Shown here piece after piece: positions 52,697-61,882 of a stretch of DNA of 64,000 bases. Origin of the DNA: Flavihumibacter petaseus NBRC 106054 (GTDB taxonomy: Bacteria; Bacteroidota; Bacteroidia; Chitinophagales; Chitinophagaceae); assembly GCF_000974785.1 (NCBI RefSeq), contig NZ_BBWV01000001.1:2281169-2345168 (forward strand), written 5' to 3'. Within the stretch, counting starts at the first letter, position 1. Each line of letters opens with the position of its first letter. The position numbers and the translations under genes are program-made. A model generated the notes under the pieces. That model searched no databases and was not told where the DNA came from. It saw nothing but the letters and a program-made list of their open reading frames with translations.

Positions 52697-53965
52697 ATGG
52701 AACCTAACGGAACTTTGATCGATGCAGCCGAGCTTTTCGTCAGGCAATTATTCGAAGAACAGATACCCGCAGCCTATTATTACCATGATCTGCGGCATAC
52801 CACTGCCGTGGTGACTGCCGCAGAAACCATTGCTGCACGCTACGACCTCAGTTCCCGGGACCGGGAAGCCCTGATGATCGCGGCCTGGTTTCACGATACC
52901 GGCTACAGTCGTACCTACATGGATCACGAAGCCGCCAGTATGCGGATTGCATCAGATTTTTTGCGTTCCCGGAATGCGGGGGAAGACCTTATACAATTGG
53001 TATCGGGTTGTATCCGGGCCACCAAAATGCCCCAGTCACCGCAAACCCTGATTGAAGAAATCCTGTGCGATTCCGATCTTTTCCACCTGGGTACAGAAGA
53101 TTTTACTGAGGATACAAAATTATTGCGGAAAGAGCTCAATACGGCATTCGGAAAGGATATCGGTAAAAAGAACTGGCGCAAAGCCAACCTGGAATTCCTT
53201 CAAGGACATCATTATTATACTTCATTTGCCCGCCAGAACCTTGAACCCGGCAAACAAAGGAACATCGATGAACTCCTTGCAAAGATATCTCCGGGCGATG
53301 AGCCGTCCGCCACACCGGTGACGCCCGCGCTCGTTCAGGAACTACGGGAAGAACCTCCGGTTCAGCAGGAGCCGTTAAAAAAAGAAAAGGAAAAGGATCC
53401 GGAGAAAAAAGATAAGGATAAAGGCAAACTTGCGCGTACCGAGCGGGGTATCGCCACCATGTTCCGGATCATGAGCGATAACCACGTGAGCCTTAGCCAG
53501 ATGGCCGACAGCAAGGCGAATATCATGATCTCCGTGAATACCATTGTTTTGTCGATCCTCGTTTCAGTATTGCTGGGCAAACTCCAGTATTACCCGCAGT
53601 TTATCATTCCGACCATCATCCTCGCCACATCCTGCCTGGGTGCAGTAGTATTCGCCATCATGGCCACCCGTCCCAATGTGACCAAAGGTGTTTTTGCGGA
53701 GGAAGATATCCGGCAGAAAAAAGTAAACCTGCTGTTCTTCGGGAATTTTTTCAAAATGCAGCTGGCAGACTATGAATGGGCGATGACTGAAATGATGAAT
53801 GATAGCGAATACCTCTATGGCAGTATGATCAAGGATATTTACTATCTCGGGAAAGTGCTGGCAAGAAAATACCGTTTTCTGCGCATTGCCTATAACGTTT
53901 TCATGTTTGGTTTGATCATCTCTATCCTGGCATTCGGGATCGCCGGGTTTGTTGGCAGTAAATAA
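52697..53965 (+). CDS. HD-domain phosphohydrolase fused to a Pycsar-type membrane effector domain (PycTM)
   Basis: A 422-residue protein. The N-terminal HD domain (about 8-190) has the metal residues His34 (DLRHTTAV), His66-Asp67 (AAWFHDTGY), His77 (MDHEAASM) and Asp125-x-Asp127. A Lys/Glu-rich linker (about 215-245) leads to a PycTM/DUF5706-type module: MADSKANIMISVNTIVLSIL (269-288; the SKANI motif), two helices (277-325), ATRPNVTKG, FGNFFKMQLADYEWAM and a last helix (397-418). PycTM proteins disrupt the membrane on cyclic-pyrimidine binding in Pycsar defence. No cyclase lies nearby. It starts a pair with FUSC 2 nt away. Confidence 0.85.
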   Translation: MEPNGTLIDAAELFVRQLFEEQIPAAYYYHDLRHTTAVVTAAETIAARYDLSSRDREALMIAAWFHDTGYSRTYMDHEAASMRIASDFLRSRNAGEDLIQLVSGCIRATKMPQSPQTLIEEILCDSDLFHLGTEDFTEDTKLLRKELNTAFGKDIGKKNWRKANLEFLQGHHYYTSFARQNLEPGKQRNIDELLAKISPGDEPSATPVTPALVQELREEPPVQQEPLKKEKEKDPEKKDKDKGKLARTERGIATMFRIMSDNHVSLSQMADSKANIMISVNTIVLSILVSVLLGKLQYYPQFIIPTIILATSCLGAVVFAIMATRPNVTKGVFAEEDIRQKKVNLLFFGNFFKMQLADYEWAMTEMMNDSEYLYGSMIKDIYYLGKVLARKYRFLRIAYNVFMFGLIISILAFGIAGFVGSK

Positions 53966-53967
53966 TC

Positions 53968-56190
53968 ATGATCGACTATATCAGGGCATACAAAAAGTAT
54001 AGCAGCAGTTATTATGTTTCTGAAGGTATAAGGACCACGGCAGGTGTAATGATTCCTGTGCTCGCCGCCAGTTATTTCGGAGAACTGGCCACCGGTGTCT
54101 CCCTGGCCCTGGGGGCGATGTGTGTTGGTCTGACAGACAATACCGGGCCCATTCATCACCGGGTGAATGGCATGGTCGCAACCATCCTCCTGATCTTCCT
54201 CATTTCTCTGCTGACAGGCTGGTGTATTCCATACCCATGGCTGCTCGCCGTATTTATCGGGGTGATGGGTTTCTGCTGTTCCATGATCGGCGTGTATGGC
54301 ATGCGTGCCAATGCCGTAGGAGGTGCAGGCCTGCTCATCATGGTGCTGAGCATCGATGAAAAATATGATCCTGCGCAGATCCTCCGCAATGCCCTGCTGA
54401 TTTCCGGCGGTGGAATTTTTTACCTGACGCTCAGCCTCCTGCTGTATCGCCTGCGGCCTTACAAACTGATTCAGCAGGCCCTGGGTGATTCACTGATCAG
54501 CATGGGCGTTTACCTCCGCCGCCGCTCCCGCTTTTATGAGATTGATGTGAATTATGATCAGACCTACCAGCAATTGCTGGAACAACAGGTGCTGGTGCAC
54601 AACAAGCAGAACCTGGTGCGGGAAATGCTGTTCAAAACACGGGATATTGTAAGGGAGTCTACCCACATGAGCAGGATACTGATGATGATCTTCCTGGATA
54701 GTGTTGATCTTTTTGAAAGGATCATGACTTCCCAGCAGGATTACAGAAAGCTGCATGCTATGGCAGATGACAGCGGACTGCTGCCGCAGTTTGAAGACAT
54801 GATCGTTTCATTGGCCAATGAGGCGGAAACGATCGGGCTGGCACTCCAGGAAGGCAGCGTATCCGTGCCCATGGCAGGCATCGCGGACCAGTTGTATGCA
54901 CTGGACCAGGCATTCGGACAAAAGCGCGCTGCAGCTATGGATGACAGTAATATCGAAACCTATATCACGCTGCGCCATATTCTCGACAGCATAAAGGATA
55001 TTTACCGGCGTATCGAAACGCTGCACCGCTATACGAGTTTTGATGCCCGCCTCAGCGCCAACTACTCCAGCCCGGATGACTATACCAAATTTGTGAGTCC
55101 GTCTGAGTTCAACCTTAAACTGCTTGCCAATAATTTCAGCACACAATCCAATATCTTCCGCCATTCAATCCGCGTATGTCTCTCCCTGCTTGCCGGATTT
55201 TTTCTCAGCAAGATCCTGCCTGTGGGGCACGGCTACTGGGTGTTGCTTACGATCATTGTGATCCTGAAACCCGCATACAGTCTTACCAAACAAAGAAATA
55301 TTCACAGGCTTGGGGGCACGCTCGCCGGAGCCGTGGCAGGCGCTGTTATACTCTGGCTCGTGCGGGATGAAAAAGCATTGGTCGGCATCATGGTAGCAGG
55401 CATGATTATCGCCTACAGCATGATCCGCCAGAAATACCTTGTAGCGGTAATCGCCATGACGATTTACATTCTCATTGCTTTTCATTTCCTGAAGCCGGGA
55501 AATTTCAATGAAGTGCTGCGTGACCGCCTGATCGACACGTTTGTGGGTTCGCTGATCGCGTTTATTGCCACAACGGCCATTCCGCCCCGCTGGGAACATG
55601 AGCAGATCCAGGAAATGCTCCGGGATACGATCCGGGCCAATGCACATTATTTCCGCTCCATCAGCAGGTTGTTTCTGGGTGAGGCATTGACCAGCCTCGA
55701 ATACAAACTGAACAGGAAAGAAACCTTTGTACAGCTGGCCAACCTGTCGGACGCCTTTCAGCGAATGCTGAATGAGCCCCGGCGCCAGCAGAAAAAGATT
55801 CAGACCATCCACCAGATGGTGGTATCCAACCACATGCTCGCATCGCACATTGCGACACTGAGTTCCTATCGTGGATTTGCGAAAGAATATGCATCAGAAA
55901 ACTTCCGCCCGATTGTGGATGCTTCCTTTGATCACCTGCAGGGAGCTGCTGCATTTCTGGACAGTGGTAATCCTGACGATCACGAATACAGTAAAGATGA
56001 AAATTTCCAGATCAGGGAGGAGCTGAAAACTTTACAACAGGTAAGATTGCAGGAACTCGCTGCCGGAAGCCTGGAAACGGTTACCCGCAAAAGGCACTCA
56101 GAACTGACCACCATCACGGATCAGTTCGAATACATTAACAAGATCAGCATAGAGCTGGAGAAACGGTCAAAACGACTGTTGCGCGACTAG
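53968..56190 (+). CDS. FUSC family membrane protein (YccS/YhfK-like)
   Basis: A 740-residue inner-membrane protein of the fusaric-acid-resistance-like FUSC group. Two sets of hydrophobic helices (about 25-160 and 388-535) each end in basic cytoplasmic parts; the second set has HGYWVLLTIIVILKPAYSLT and TIAGAVAG-like TLAGAVAGAVILW, the FUSC signature region. Between and after them lie helical soluble domains. Members export aromatic acids or act in the envelope; the substrate is unknown. It follows the HD-PycTM gene after 2 nt, suggesting co-expression. Its TAG stop overlaps the korA stop on the other strand. Confidence 0.88.
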   Translation: MIDYIRAYKKYSSSYYVSEGIRTTAGVMIPVLAASYFGELATGVSLALGAMCVGLTDNTGPIHHRVNGMVATILLIFLISLLTGWCIPYPWLLAVFIGVMGFCCSMIGVYGMRANAVGGAGLLIMVLSIDEKYDPAQILRNALLISGGGIFYLTLSLLLYRLRPYKLIQQALGDSLISMGVYLRRRSRFYEIDVNYDQTYQQLLEQQVLVHNKQNLVREMLFKTRDIVRESTHMSRILMMIFLDSVDLFERIMTSQQDYRKLHAMADDSGLLPQFEDMIVSLANEAETIGLALQEGSVSVPMAGIADQLYALDQAFGQKRAAAMDDSNIETYITLRHILDSIKDIYRRIETLHRYTSFDARLSANYSSPDDYTKFVSPSEFNLKLLANNFSTQSNIFRHSIRVCLSLLAGFFLSKILPVGHGYWVLLTIIVILKPAYSLTKQRNIHRLGGTLAGAVAGAVILWLVRDEKALVGIMVAGMIIAYSMIRQKYLVAVIAMTIYILIAFHFLKPGNFNEVLRDRLIDTFVGSLIAFIATTAIPPRWEHEQIQEMLRDTIRANAHYFRSISRLFLGEALTSLEYKLNRKETFVQLANLSDAFQRMLNEPRRQQKKIQTIHQMVVSNHMLASHIATLSSYRGFAKEYASENFRPIVDASFDHLQGAAAFLDSGNPDDHEYSKDENFQIREELKTLQQVRLQELAAGSLETVTRKRHSELTTITDQFEYINKISIELEKRSKRLLRD

Positions 56191-58043
56191 TTCAGTCCGC
56201 CCAGCATTTCTTTCAGTTTCTGAACCAGTTCGGTTTTGGTAATGGGAACGCCCATGATCTTGTTATATCCTTTGGCGTCGATCAGGAACTGGTCGCGGAT
56301 GATCCTGATCAGTTGTCCGTTGTTGATCTCCGGAATCAGTACCTGGTCAAACTGCTCCAGCATATGCCCGAGGTTCTTCGGGAAAGGGCGAAGGTGACGC
56401 AGGTGTGCATGACTCACGGCATATCCCAGTGACTGCATTTCGGCAACTGCGCTTTTGATCGCACCGTAGGTGGATCCCCAGCCCAGCACCAGCACCTGGC
56501 CTTTCGCAGGGCCGCTGTCAATGGTTTGTTCCGGGATGTATTCCGCGATCTTGTCCACTTTTTCCTGGCGGATCTTTACCATCAGTTGGTGGTTATCGGG
56601 ATCGTAACTGATGTTTCCGGTTATATTCTGTTTCTCGAGTCCGCCCACCCGGTGTTCAAGTCCGGGGGTGCCCGGGATTGCCCAAGGACGTACCAGTTTT
56701 TCGTTTCTCAGGTAAGGCATGAACTTGTCCTCGCCATAACCCAGGTCAGTTTTGAAGCTAACCGCAATGGGGTGCAGGTGGTCGCTGGTAGGGAATTTCC
56801 AGGGCTCTGCGCCGTTGGCAATATAGCCGTCACTAAGGAAGATCACGGGGGTCATGTGTTCAACCGCGATCCTCGCCGCTTCATACACTGCGTTGAAACA
56901 ATCGCTGGGTGTTGAGGCGGCAATAACAGGCATAGGACACTCGCCGTTACGGCCATAATAAGCCTGCAGGAGGTCGCTTTGTTCCGTTTTGGTAGGCAGG
57001 CCTGTCGAAGGTCCGCCGCGTTGAATATTGACGATCAGAAGGGGGATTTCGAGCATTACAGCAAGCCCCATCGCTTCAGTTTTTAAAGCCATGCCTGGCC
57101 CGGATGTGGTAGTAACACCCAGGCTGCCGCCATAGCTGGCGCCGATCGCTGCGGTAATCCCGGCGATCTCGTCTTCCGCCTGGAACGTGCGGATGCCAAA
57201 AGTCTTGTATTTACTCAGCTCATGCAGGATATCAGATGCCGGCGTAATCGGGTAGGTGCCCAGGAATAGGGGCAGGTTGCTTTTGTCGGAAGCTGCAATC
57301 AATCCGAAAGCGAGCGCCTGGTTACCCATGATGTTCCGGTAAAGACCAGGCTCCATCCGGGCTTTGTCCACCGTATATCGGGTCGTAAAGGTTTCAGTGG
57401 TATCCCCGTAGTTGTATCCCGCCTGCAGTGCTTTGATATTGCTGTCTAGCAACTCCGGCTTCTTGCCGAATTTATCTTTCAGGAACTGGATGCTGCTGGC
57501 CATATCCCGGTTGTACATCCAGTAGAGGAAGCCCAGCACGAACATGTTCTTGGCGCGATCCTTTTCCTTGGTGCCGAGTGTAAACTCTTTCAATGCCTCG
57601 CGGGTCATTTTGGTGACGTCCATGCGGATCACCTCGTAATTGGTGAGGCTGTTGTCTTCAATGGGGTTAACGCCCTCCGGGTAATTGGCCAGGCGAAGGT
57701 TCTTCGCATCAAAGCCGTCAGTGTTCGCAATAATTTTCCCCCCTTTCTTCAGGGCTTTGAGATTGGTTTTCAGGGCGGCTGCATTCATCGCAACCAGAAC
57801 ATCACATTCATCACCGGGGGTATAGATGCGGTCGCTGGAGAACCGGAGCTGATAGCCGCTTACACCGGGGATAGTACCCTGCGGGGCGCGGATTTCGGCG
57901 GGGAAATCAGGAAAGGTGGCCAGGTCGATGCCGAGCAATGCAGTATTGTTGGTGAATTGGGTACCAGTCAATTGCATGCCGTCGCCGCTGTCGCCGGCGA
58001 ATTTTATCACTACCTCCGAGAGGACTTCATCTTTGCGGATCAT
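56187..58043 (-). CDS. korA: 2-oxoacid:acceptor oxidoreductase, fused gamma/alpha subunit (KorA-like)
   Basis: A 618-residue subunit of a ferredoxin-dependent 2-oxoacid oxidoreductase, probably acting on 2-oxoglutarate. The N-terminal gamma-like domain (about 1-190; IKFAGDSGDGMQLTGTQF, GVSGYQLRFSS) is fused to the alpha domain with GTYPITPASDILHELSKY, EDEIAGITAAIGASYGGSLG and TTTSGPGMALKTEAMGLAVM. The thiamine-binding beta subunit, usually directly downstream, is missing here: a convergent FUSC gene occupies that place. It has its own promoter box directly after gldA. Confidence 0.9.
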   Translation of the reverse strand: MIRKDEVLSEVVIKFAGDSGDGMQLTGTQFTNNTALLGIDLATFPDFPAEIRAPQGTIPGVSGYQLRFSSDRIYTPGDECDVLVAMNAAALKTNLKALKKGGKIIANTDGFDAKNLRLANYPEGVNPIEDNSLTNYEVIRMDVTKMTREALKEFTLGTKEKDRAKNMFVLGFLYWMYNRDMASSIQFLKDKFGKKPELLDSNIKALQAGYNYGDTTETFTTRYTVDKARMEPGLYRNIMGNQALAFGLIAASDKSNLPLFLGTYPITPASDILHELSKYKTFGIRTFQAEDEIAGITAAIGASYGGSLGVTTTSGPGMALKTEAMGLAVMLEIPLLIVNIQRGGPSTGLPTKTEQSDLLQAYYGRNGECPMPVIAASTPSDCFNAVYEAARIAVEHMTPVIFLSDGYIANGAEPWKFPTSDHLHPIAVSFKTDLGYGEDKFMPYLRNEKLVRPWAIPGTPGLEHRVGGLEKQNITGNISYDPDNHQLMVKIRQEKVDKIAEYIPEQTIDSGPAKGQVLVLGWGSTYGAIKSAVAEMQSLGYAVSHAHLRHLRPFPKNLGHMLEQFDQVLIPEINNGQLIRIIRDQFLIDAKGYNKIMGVPITKTELVQKLKEMLGGLN

Positions 58044-58047
58044 CCCG

Positions 58048-58055
58048 CAAAGTTA
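58048..58055 (-). promoter_or_regulatory. Promoter -7 box TAACTTTG for korA
   Basis: Exact TAnnTTTG on the minus strand, adjoining the gldA stop codon (58056-58058), with 4 nt between its G and the korA ATG; a leaderless transcript is predicted. Confidence 0.6.
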
Positions 58056-58961
58056 CTATTTGGTGAGTGACCGGAAGAGTTCCTCCAGGCTTTTTTCACC
58101 ACTTTGCAGGGAAACAATATTCAGGTTCTCCCGCATGGCCAGTTCCAGCAATTGTTTTTTTGCCTGTTCCAGATCCGATGCGGCAATCTCCCATTCCTGC
58201 GGAGCGACCTGTTCCAGCTGGGTGAGGGAACTGATGGCGCGTTCAAGCCACTGGGGTTCAAGGGCTTCCTGGAACCTGACCCTGATCAGGGGCTGGCCGT
58301 GTTTGGATTGCAGTTCCGCAAGTGTATTGTCAGCGATAACGGTTCCCTTGTTGATAATGATCACCCGGTCGCATACCGCCTCCACCTCCTGGAGGATATG
58401 GGTGGAAAACAGGATCGTTTTGTGTTGTCCGAGGCTGCGGATCACCTCGCGGATCTCTATGATCTGGTTTGGATCAAGTCCTGTAGTGGGCTCGTCCAGG
58501 ATCAGTACTTCCGGATCATGGATAAGGGCTGCGGCAAGACCTACCCGCTGTTTGTAACCTTTCGACAGCTGTCCGATCTTCTTGCTGCTTTCAGGCGTGA
58601 GGCCCACAATGACGATTACCTCCTCCACTCTTTTGTCGCGATTGCCGACGCGATGCACTTCCGCCATAAAATGCAGGTACTCGCGCACGTACATATCGTA
58701 ATAAAGCGGATTGGACTCCGGCAGGTAACCGATCCGGGATTTGGTGGACAGCGGATCTGCCTGCACATTGGTGCCGCAGACCTCCGCCGTACCGCCATCG
58801 GGTTGCAGATAACCCGTCAGGATCTTCATGGTAGTGGATTTCCCGGCCCCGTTGGGACCAAGGAAACCCACTATTTCTCCCTTGCCGACGGCAAAGGAAA
58901 TATTATTTACGGCCTTTTGTGTGCCGTAGGTTTTAAGCAATAAATCTACACGGATCGACAT
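58056..58961 (-). CDS. gldA: Gliding motility ABC transporter ATP-binding subunit GldA
   Basis: A 301-residue ABC ATPase. Walker A is GFLGPNGAGKST, the signature is LSKGYKQRVGLAAAL, Walker B is VLILDEPTTGLDPNQ, and the switch His lies in FSTHILQEV. GYLPESNPLYYDMYVREYLH and the 80-residue C-terminal extension match GldA closely. GldA works with the membrane subunits GldF and GldG, which are not adjacent here. It starts 20 nt downstream of the carbonic anhydrase gene but has its own promoter box. Confidence 0.85.
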   Translation of the reverse strand: MSIRVDLLLKTYGTQKAVNNISFAVGKGEIVGFLGPNGAGKSTTMKILTGYLQPDGGTAEVCGTNVQADPLSTKSRIGYLPESNPLYYDMYVREYLHFMAEVHRVGNRDKRVEEVIVIVGLTPESSKKIGQLSKGYKQRVGLAAALIHDPEVLILDEPTTGLDPNQIIEIREVIRSLGQHKTILFSTHILQEVEAVCDRVIIINKGTVIADNTLAELQSKHGQPLIRVRFQEALEPQWLERAISSLTQLEQVAPQEWEIAASDLEQAKKQLLELAMRENLNIVSLQSGEKSLEELFRSLTK

Positions 58962-58968
58962 AGGTGGA

Positions 58969-58976
58969 CAAACCTA
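58969..58976 (-). promoter_or_regulatory. Promoter -7 box TAGGTTTG for gldA
   Basis: Exact TAnnTTTG on the minus strand with 7 nt before the ATG at 58961, within the 20-nt gap after the carbonic anhydrase gene. Confidence 0.55.
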
Positions 58977-58981
58977 CTGAA

Positions 58982-59614
58982 TTACAGGTCATCGTACTCA
59001 TAAATTTCGTCAATATGGGTGCCGGGTGGCATTTCGATCACCGTATTGAGCAACCCGTCTTTCAGCCCGTAAACCCATCCATGCAGGTGCGGCCGCTGTT
59101 CCTTTTTCCACGCTGCCTGGATAATGGAGGTTTTGGCCAGGTTCATCACCTGCTCACAAACATTCAGTTCAACAAGGCGATCTGACCGCTTCTCATTGTC
59201 GTTGATGAGGTTGATCTCATCCCTGTGAATGCGGTAAACGTCTTTGATGTTCCGCAGCCATTTATTGATGATGCCGAGGTTATGCTGTGTCATTGCTGCC
59301 TTAACACCGCCGCAACCATAGTGGCCGCAAACGATGACGTGCTGCACTTTAAGGTGGTTGACCGCATATTCCAGTACGCTGAGCAGGTTCAGATCGGTGT
59401 GCACCACCATGTTGGCAATGTTCCGGTGAACAAAAATCTCACCAGGTTCGGTGCCGGTGATCTCATTCGCCGGTACCCGGCTGTCACTGCAGCCGATCCA
59501 AAGGAAATCGGGACGCTGAATATGTGCCAGCCGGTTAAAGTAATCAGGATCCTCCTGCACTTTTTCGGCGGCCCAGGCTTTATTCTCCAGTAGTAGTTTT
59601 TCGTACTTCTCCAT
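58982..59614 (-). CDS. can: Beta-carbonic anhydrase
   Basis: A 210-residue zinc enzyme interconverting CO2 and bicarbonate. The zinc and catalytic residues are Cys42 and Asp44 ([14 protein letters not shown]), His98 and Cys101 ([13 protein letters not shown]). [20 protein letters not shown] is the conserved dimer and active-site strand. Its ATG overlaps the SulP stop by 1 nt, so the two are tightly coupled. Together they can supply or export bicarbonate. Confidence 0.95.
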   Translation of the reverse strand: MEKYEKLLLENKAWAAEKVQEDPDYFNRLAHIQRPDFLWIGCSDSRVPANEITGTEPGEIFVHRNIANMVVHTDLNLLSVLEYAVNHLKVQHVIVCGHYGCGGVKAAMTQHNLGIINKWLRNIKDVYRIHRDEINLINDNEKRSDRLVELNVCEQVMNLAKTSIIQAAWKKEQRPHLHGWVYGLKDGLLNTVIEMPPGTHIDEIYEYDDL

Positions 59615-61194
59615 TATGCTGTTTCTTTAATTGGTTGGTGATTGTTGATAATGCCATGATCCCTGAACTGACTTCTCTTTAATTCTACGGTGATGTTTTT
59701 CAGGGGTGCGTGTTTCATGAAGTCTTCGATGACTTCTATCACGTCGCGGTCCAGGAAATCGGCTCGGGTGATATCGATCAGCACCTGCGCATTTTCAGGA
59801 ACGCTTTCCAGTTTGTGTTTAACAATTGGTTTGTTGAGAAAGGATACGTCTTTCCGGAAACGGAACAGGTACTTGTTGTCATCATGAACAACAAATACGG
59901 CCGAACGGAAGTTGCTGCGCAATACAAAAAACAGACCCACCATGCAGCCGACCAAAATACCGATCAGCAGGTCGGTGAGCAAAATAGCCAGGATAGTCAC
60001 CACAAAGGGAACAAACTGATCGAAACCTTTCGCCCAGAGGCTTTTGAAGATCGACGGTTTTGCCAGCTTGTACCCGGTATAGATCAGCACGGCAGCAAGT
60101 GCAGGCAGCGGGATCAGGTTCAGCAACTTCGGAATAAATGCTACGCAAAGCAGCAACATCATACCATGAATGATGGCAGAACTTTTGGTCTTTGCTCCGG
60201 CATTCACGTTGGCGGAAGTCCGGACGATAACGGATGTCACCGGAAGGCCTCCCAGCAAGCCACTGACAAGGTTACCAAGCCCCTGCGCTTTCAGTTCCCG
60301 GTTGGTGGGCGTAACACGCTGGTAGGGGTCGAGTTCATCCGCTGCTTCGATGTTCAGCAGCGTCTCTAGACTTGCCACGATGGCAATGGTGAATGCCGAC
60401 AGCCATACCTGGTAATTGCCGATCTGTTTGAAATCAGGCATGGTGAAGAAAGAAAAGAATTCACCAGCAGAGGAAGCTATGGGTATGCTCACCAGCGCAT
60501 GCGGCGGCATAGCCCAGCCGGGTTTGCTGGACTGGAGCCACATATTGATGCCCACTGCAACAAGTACCACGATCAGCGGGGCTGGTGTGAGTTGGAAAAA
60601 GCGATGTTTTTTTGCCAGTACCTTATCCCATACGATCTGGATCAGCAGCGACACGCCACCGATCAGGATCGCCATGGGAACAACGTGTTTCAGTCCGCTG
60701 AAAACGCCCGAGATGGTATTGTCGCCATCGGCCTGCAAAAATGTTTCATCCCCTTCATAATCTGCATTGTAGCCTACAAGGTGGGGCAATTGTTTCAGGA
60801 TAAGGATTATACCGATCGCGGCAAGCATGGCTTTGATCACGGAACTCGGTACATAATCACCGAGGATACCGCATTTCAGGTATCCCAGGATCAGCTGGAA
60901 GACACCGGCCAGCACCACAGCCAGCAGGAACGCTTCGAAATGAGGCAATTTTCCGATCGCTGCAGCAACTATTGCAGTTAAACCAGCAGCTGGCCCGCTC
61001 ACACTGAGTTGTGATCCGCTGGCCAGGCCAACGACAATGCCACCGGCTATGCCAGCGATCAGTCCGGAAAACAGGGGAGCACCAGAGCCAAGGGCAATGC
61101 CCAGGCAAAGTGGCAGAGCCACGAGAAATACTACGACAGCCGATGGGAAGTCTGAAGACAGACTGCCCAATGGGCTATAGACACGACGAGCCAT
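59614..61194 (-). CDS. SulP family anion transporter with STAS domain
   Basis: A 526-residue inner-membrane transporter: about 12 to 14 hydrophobic helices ([56 protein letters not shown]) and a cytoplasmic STAS domain in the last 90 residues ([30 protein letters not shown]). Coupling to a carbonic anhydrase suggests that bicarbonate, rather than sulfate, is the substrate, as in other SulP-carbonic anhydrase pairs. The upstream small Cys-containing membrane protein may belong to the unit. Confidence 0.9.
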   Translation of the reverse strand: MARRVYSPLGSLSSDFPSAVVVFLVALPLCLGIALGSGAPLFSGLIAGIAGGIVVGLASGSQLSVSGPAAGLTAIVAAAIGKLPHFEAFLLAVVLAGVFQLILGYLKCGILGDYVPSSVIKAMLAAIGIILILKQLPHLVGYNADYEGDETFLQADGDNTISGVFSGLKHVVPMAILIGGVSLLIQIVWDKVLAKKHRFFQLTPAPLIVVLVAVGINMWLQSSKPGWAMPPHALVSIPIASSAGEFFSFFTMPDFKQIGNYQVWLSAFTIAIVASLETLLNIEAADELDPYQRVTPTNRELKAQGLGNLVSGLLGGLPVTSVIVRTSANVNAGAKTKSSAIIHGMMLLLCVAFIPKLLNLIPLPALAAVLIYTGYKLAKPSIFKSLWAKGFDQFVPFVVTILAILLTDLLIGILVGCMVGLFFVLRSNFRSAVFVVHDDNKYLFRFRKDVSFLNKPIVKHKLESVPENAQVLIDITRADFLDRDVIEVIEDFMKHAPLKNITVELKRSQFRDHGIINNHQPIKETA

Positions 61195-61240
61195 AAAAGT
61201 TTTTTTAGAGAATAAGAAGAACGGGCAACGATGTTATGGC

Positions 61241-61594
61241 TCAGCACTCAGGAGGCTGGATGATGCGGCGGATATGGGGAAACGCGCCGAGGTCTACCGA
61301 CCGGGGTATTTCGAATGTAATGGTTGCTTTCCTGGCGCGCTCTAGATAGGCAGACATATCCAGGAAGTTGCTGTGCAGGCTTTTGCCGCACTTATGCTCT
61401 TCATTGAAATTGTTATTACTGCCGGCAGCTTCTTCTTCAACAGCATTCAGCAATGTACTCCTGTTCTGACGGGAGCTGAAGGGAAGCGAAACCAGGCTGG
61501 ATGCCAGGGCGCACATGAAAAATACCGCCATAGCAGAAACCAGCCAGCGAAGGCGGAAAAGTTTCGGCGTAACTATTTGACGGTACATACCCAT
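61241..61594 (-). CDS. Small hypothetical membrane-anchored protein
   Basis: A 117-residue protein (115 if started at 61588). A basic N-terminus and one hydrophobic helix (about residues 16-37, WLVSAMAVFFMCALASSLV) are followed by about 80 polar residues with NNNFNEEHKCGKSLHSN, EIPRSVDLGAFPH and a final PPEC. The upstream TTG at 61603 lies inside the promoter box and is rejected. It precedes the SulP gene on the same strand by 46 nt. I recognise no family; the C-terminal Cys is notable. Confidence 0.55.
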   Translation of the reverse strand: MGMYRQIVTPKLFRLRWLVSAMAVFFMCALASSLVSLPFSSRQNRSTLLNAVEEEAAGSNNNFNEEHKCGKSLHSNFLDMSAYLERARKATITFEIPRSVDLGAFPHIRRIIQPPEC

Positions 61595-61600
61595 GGGTCG

Positions 61601-61608
61601 CAAAAATA
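61601..61608 (-). promoter_or_regulatory. Promoter -7 box TATTTTTG for the small membrane protein
   Basis: Exact TAnnTTTG on the minus strand, 6 nt before the ATG at 61594. Upstream, TGTTAAT and ATTAACA (61635-61651) form a 7-bp inverted repeat with a CCA loop that could be an operator. Confidence 0.5.
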
Positions 61609-61652
61609 TTCACTCGCAGGCACATTCTGTCAATTGTTAATCCAATTAACAT

Positions 61653-61871
61653 TTAATTTCTGTCATATTCTCCTCTGAATGCGTATAAACCGAATATCAT
61701 CAGGCCAATAGAGATGGGGAAAAATACGACGAGGAAAACTGTCCACTGGATGCGGGTGTCGATATGTGGAGAGGCCTGCATTTCCTGCATAGCAGTGCGC
61801 AGCAACAGGAAAAAGAGGGCCGGGCCAAGGAGCATCCATACCAGTCCGAGATATCTTCTTATTGTATTCAC
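61653..61871 (-). CDS. Small membrane protein (DUF6814-like)
   Basis: A 72-residue protein with two transmembrane helices (about 7-24, YLGLVWMLLGPALFFLLL, and 45-63, VFLVVFFPISIGLMIFGLY) around a short polar loop (EMQASPHIDTRIQW). It resembles DUF6814, a small family I remember beside MFS transporters in Bacteroidota, but I am not certain of the number. It lies 11 nt downstream of the MFS gene and is probably co-expressed as an accessory subunit or regulator. Confidence 0.7.
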   Translation of the reverse strand: MNTIRRYLGLVWMLLGPALFFLLLRTAMQEMQASPHIDTRIQWTVFLVVFFPISIGLMIFGLYAFRGEYDRN

Positions 61872-61882
61872 GGCAGACGATT

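Noticed and set aside
52697..56190. A complete Pycsar anti-phage system
   Set aside because: Only the effector-like module is seen. There is no pyrimidine cyclase and no other defence gene nearby, so the immune label is withheld.
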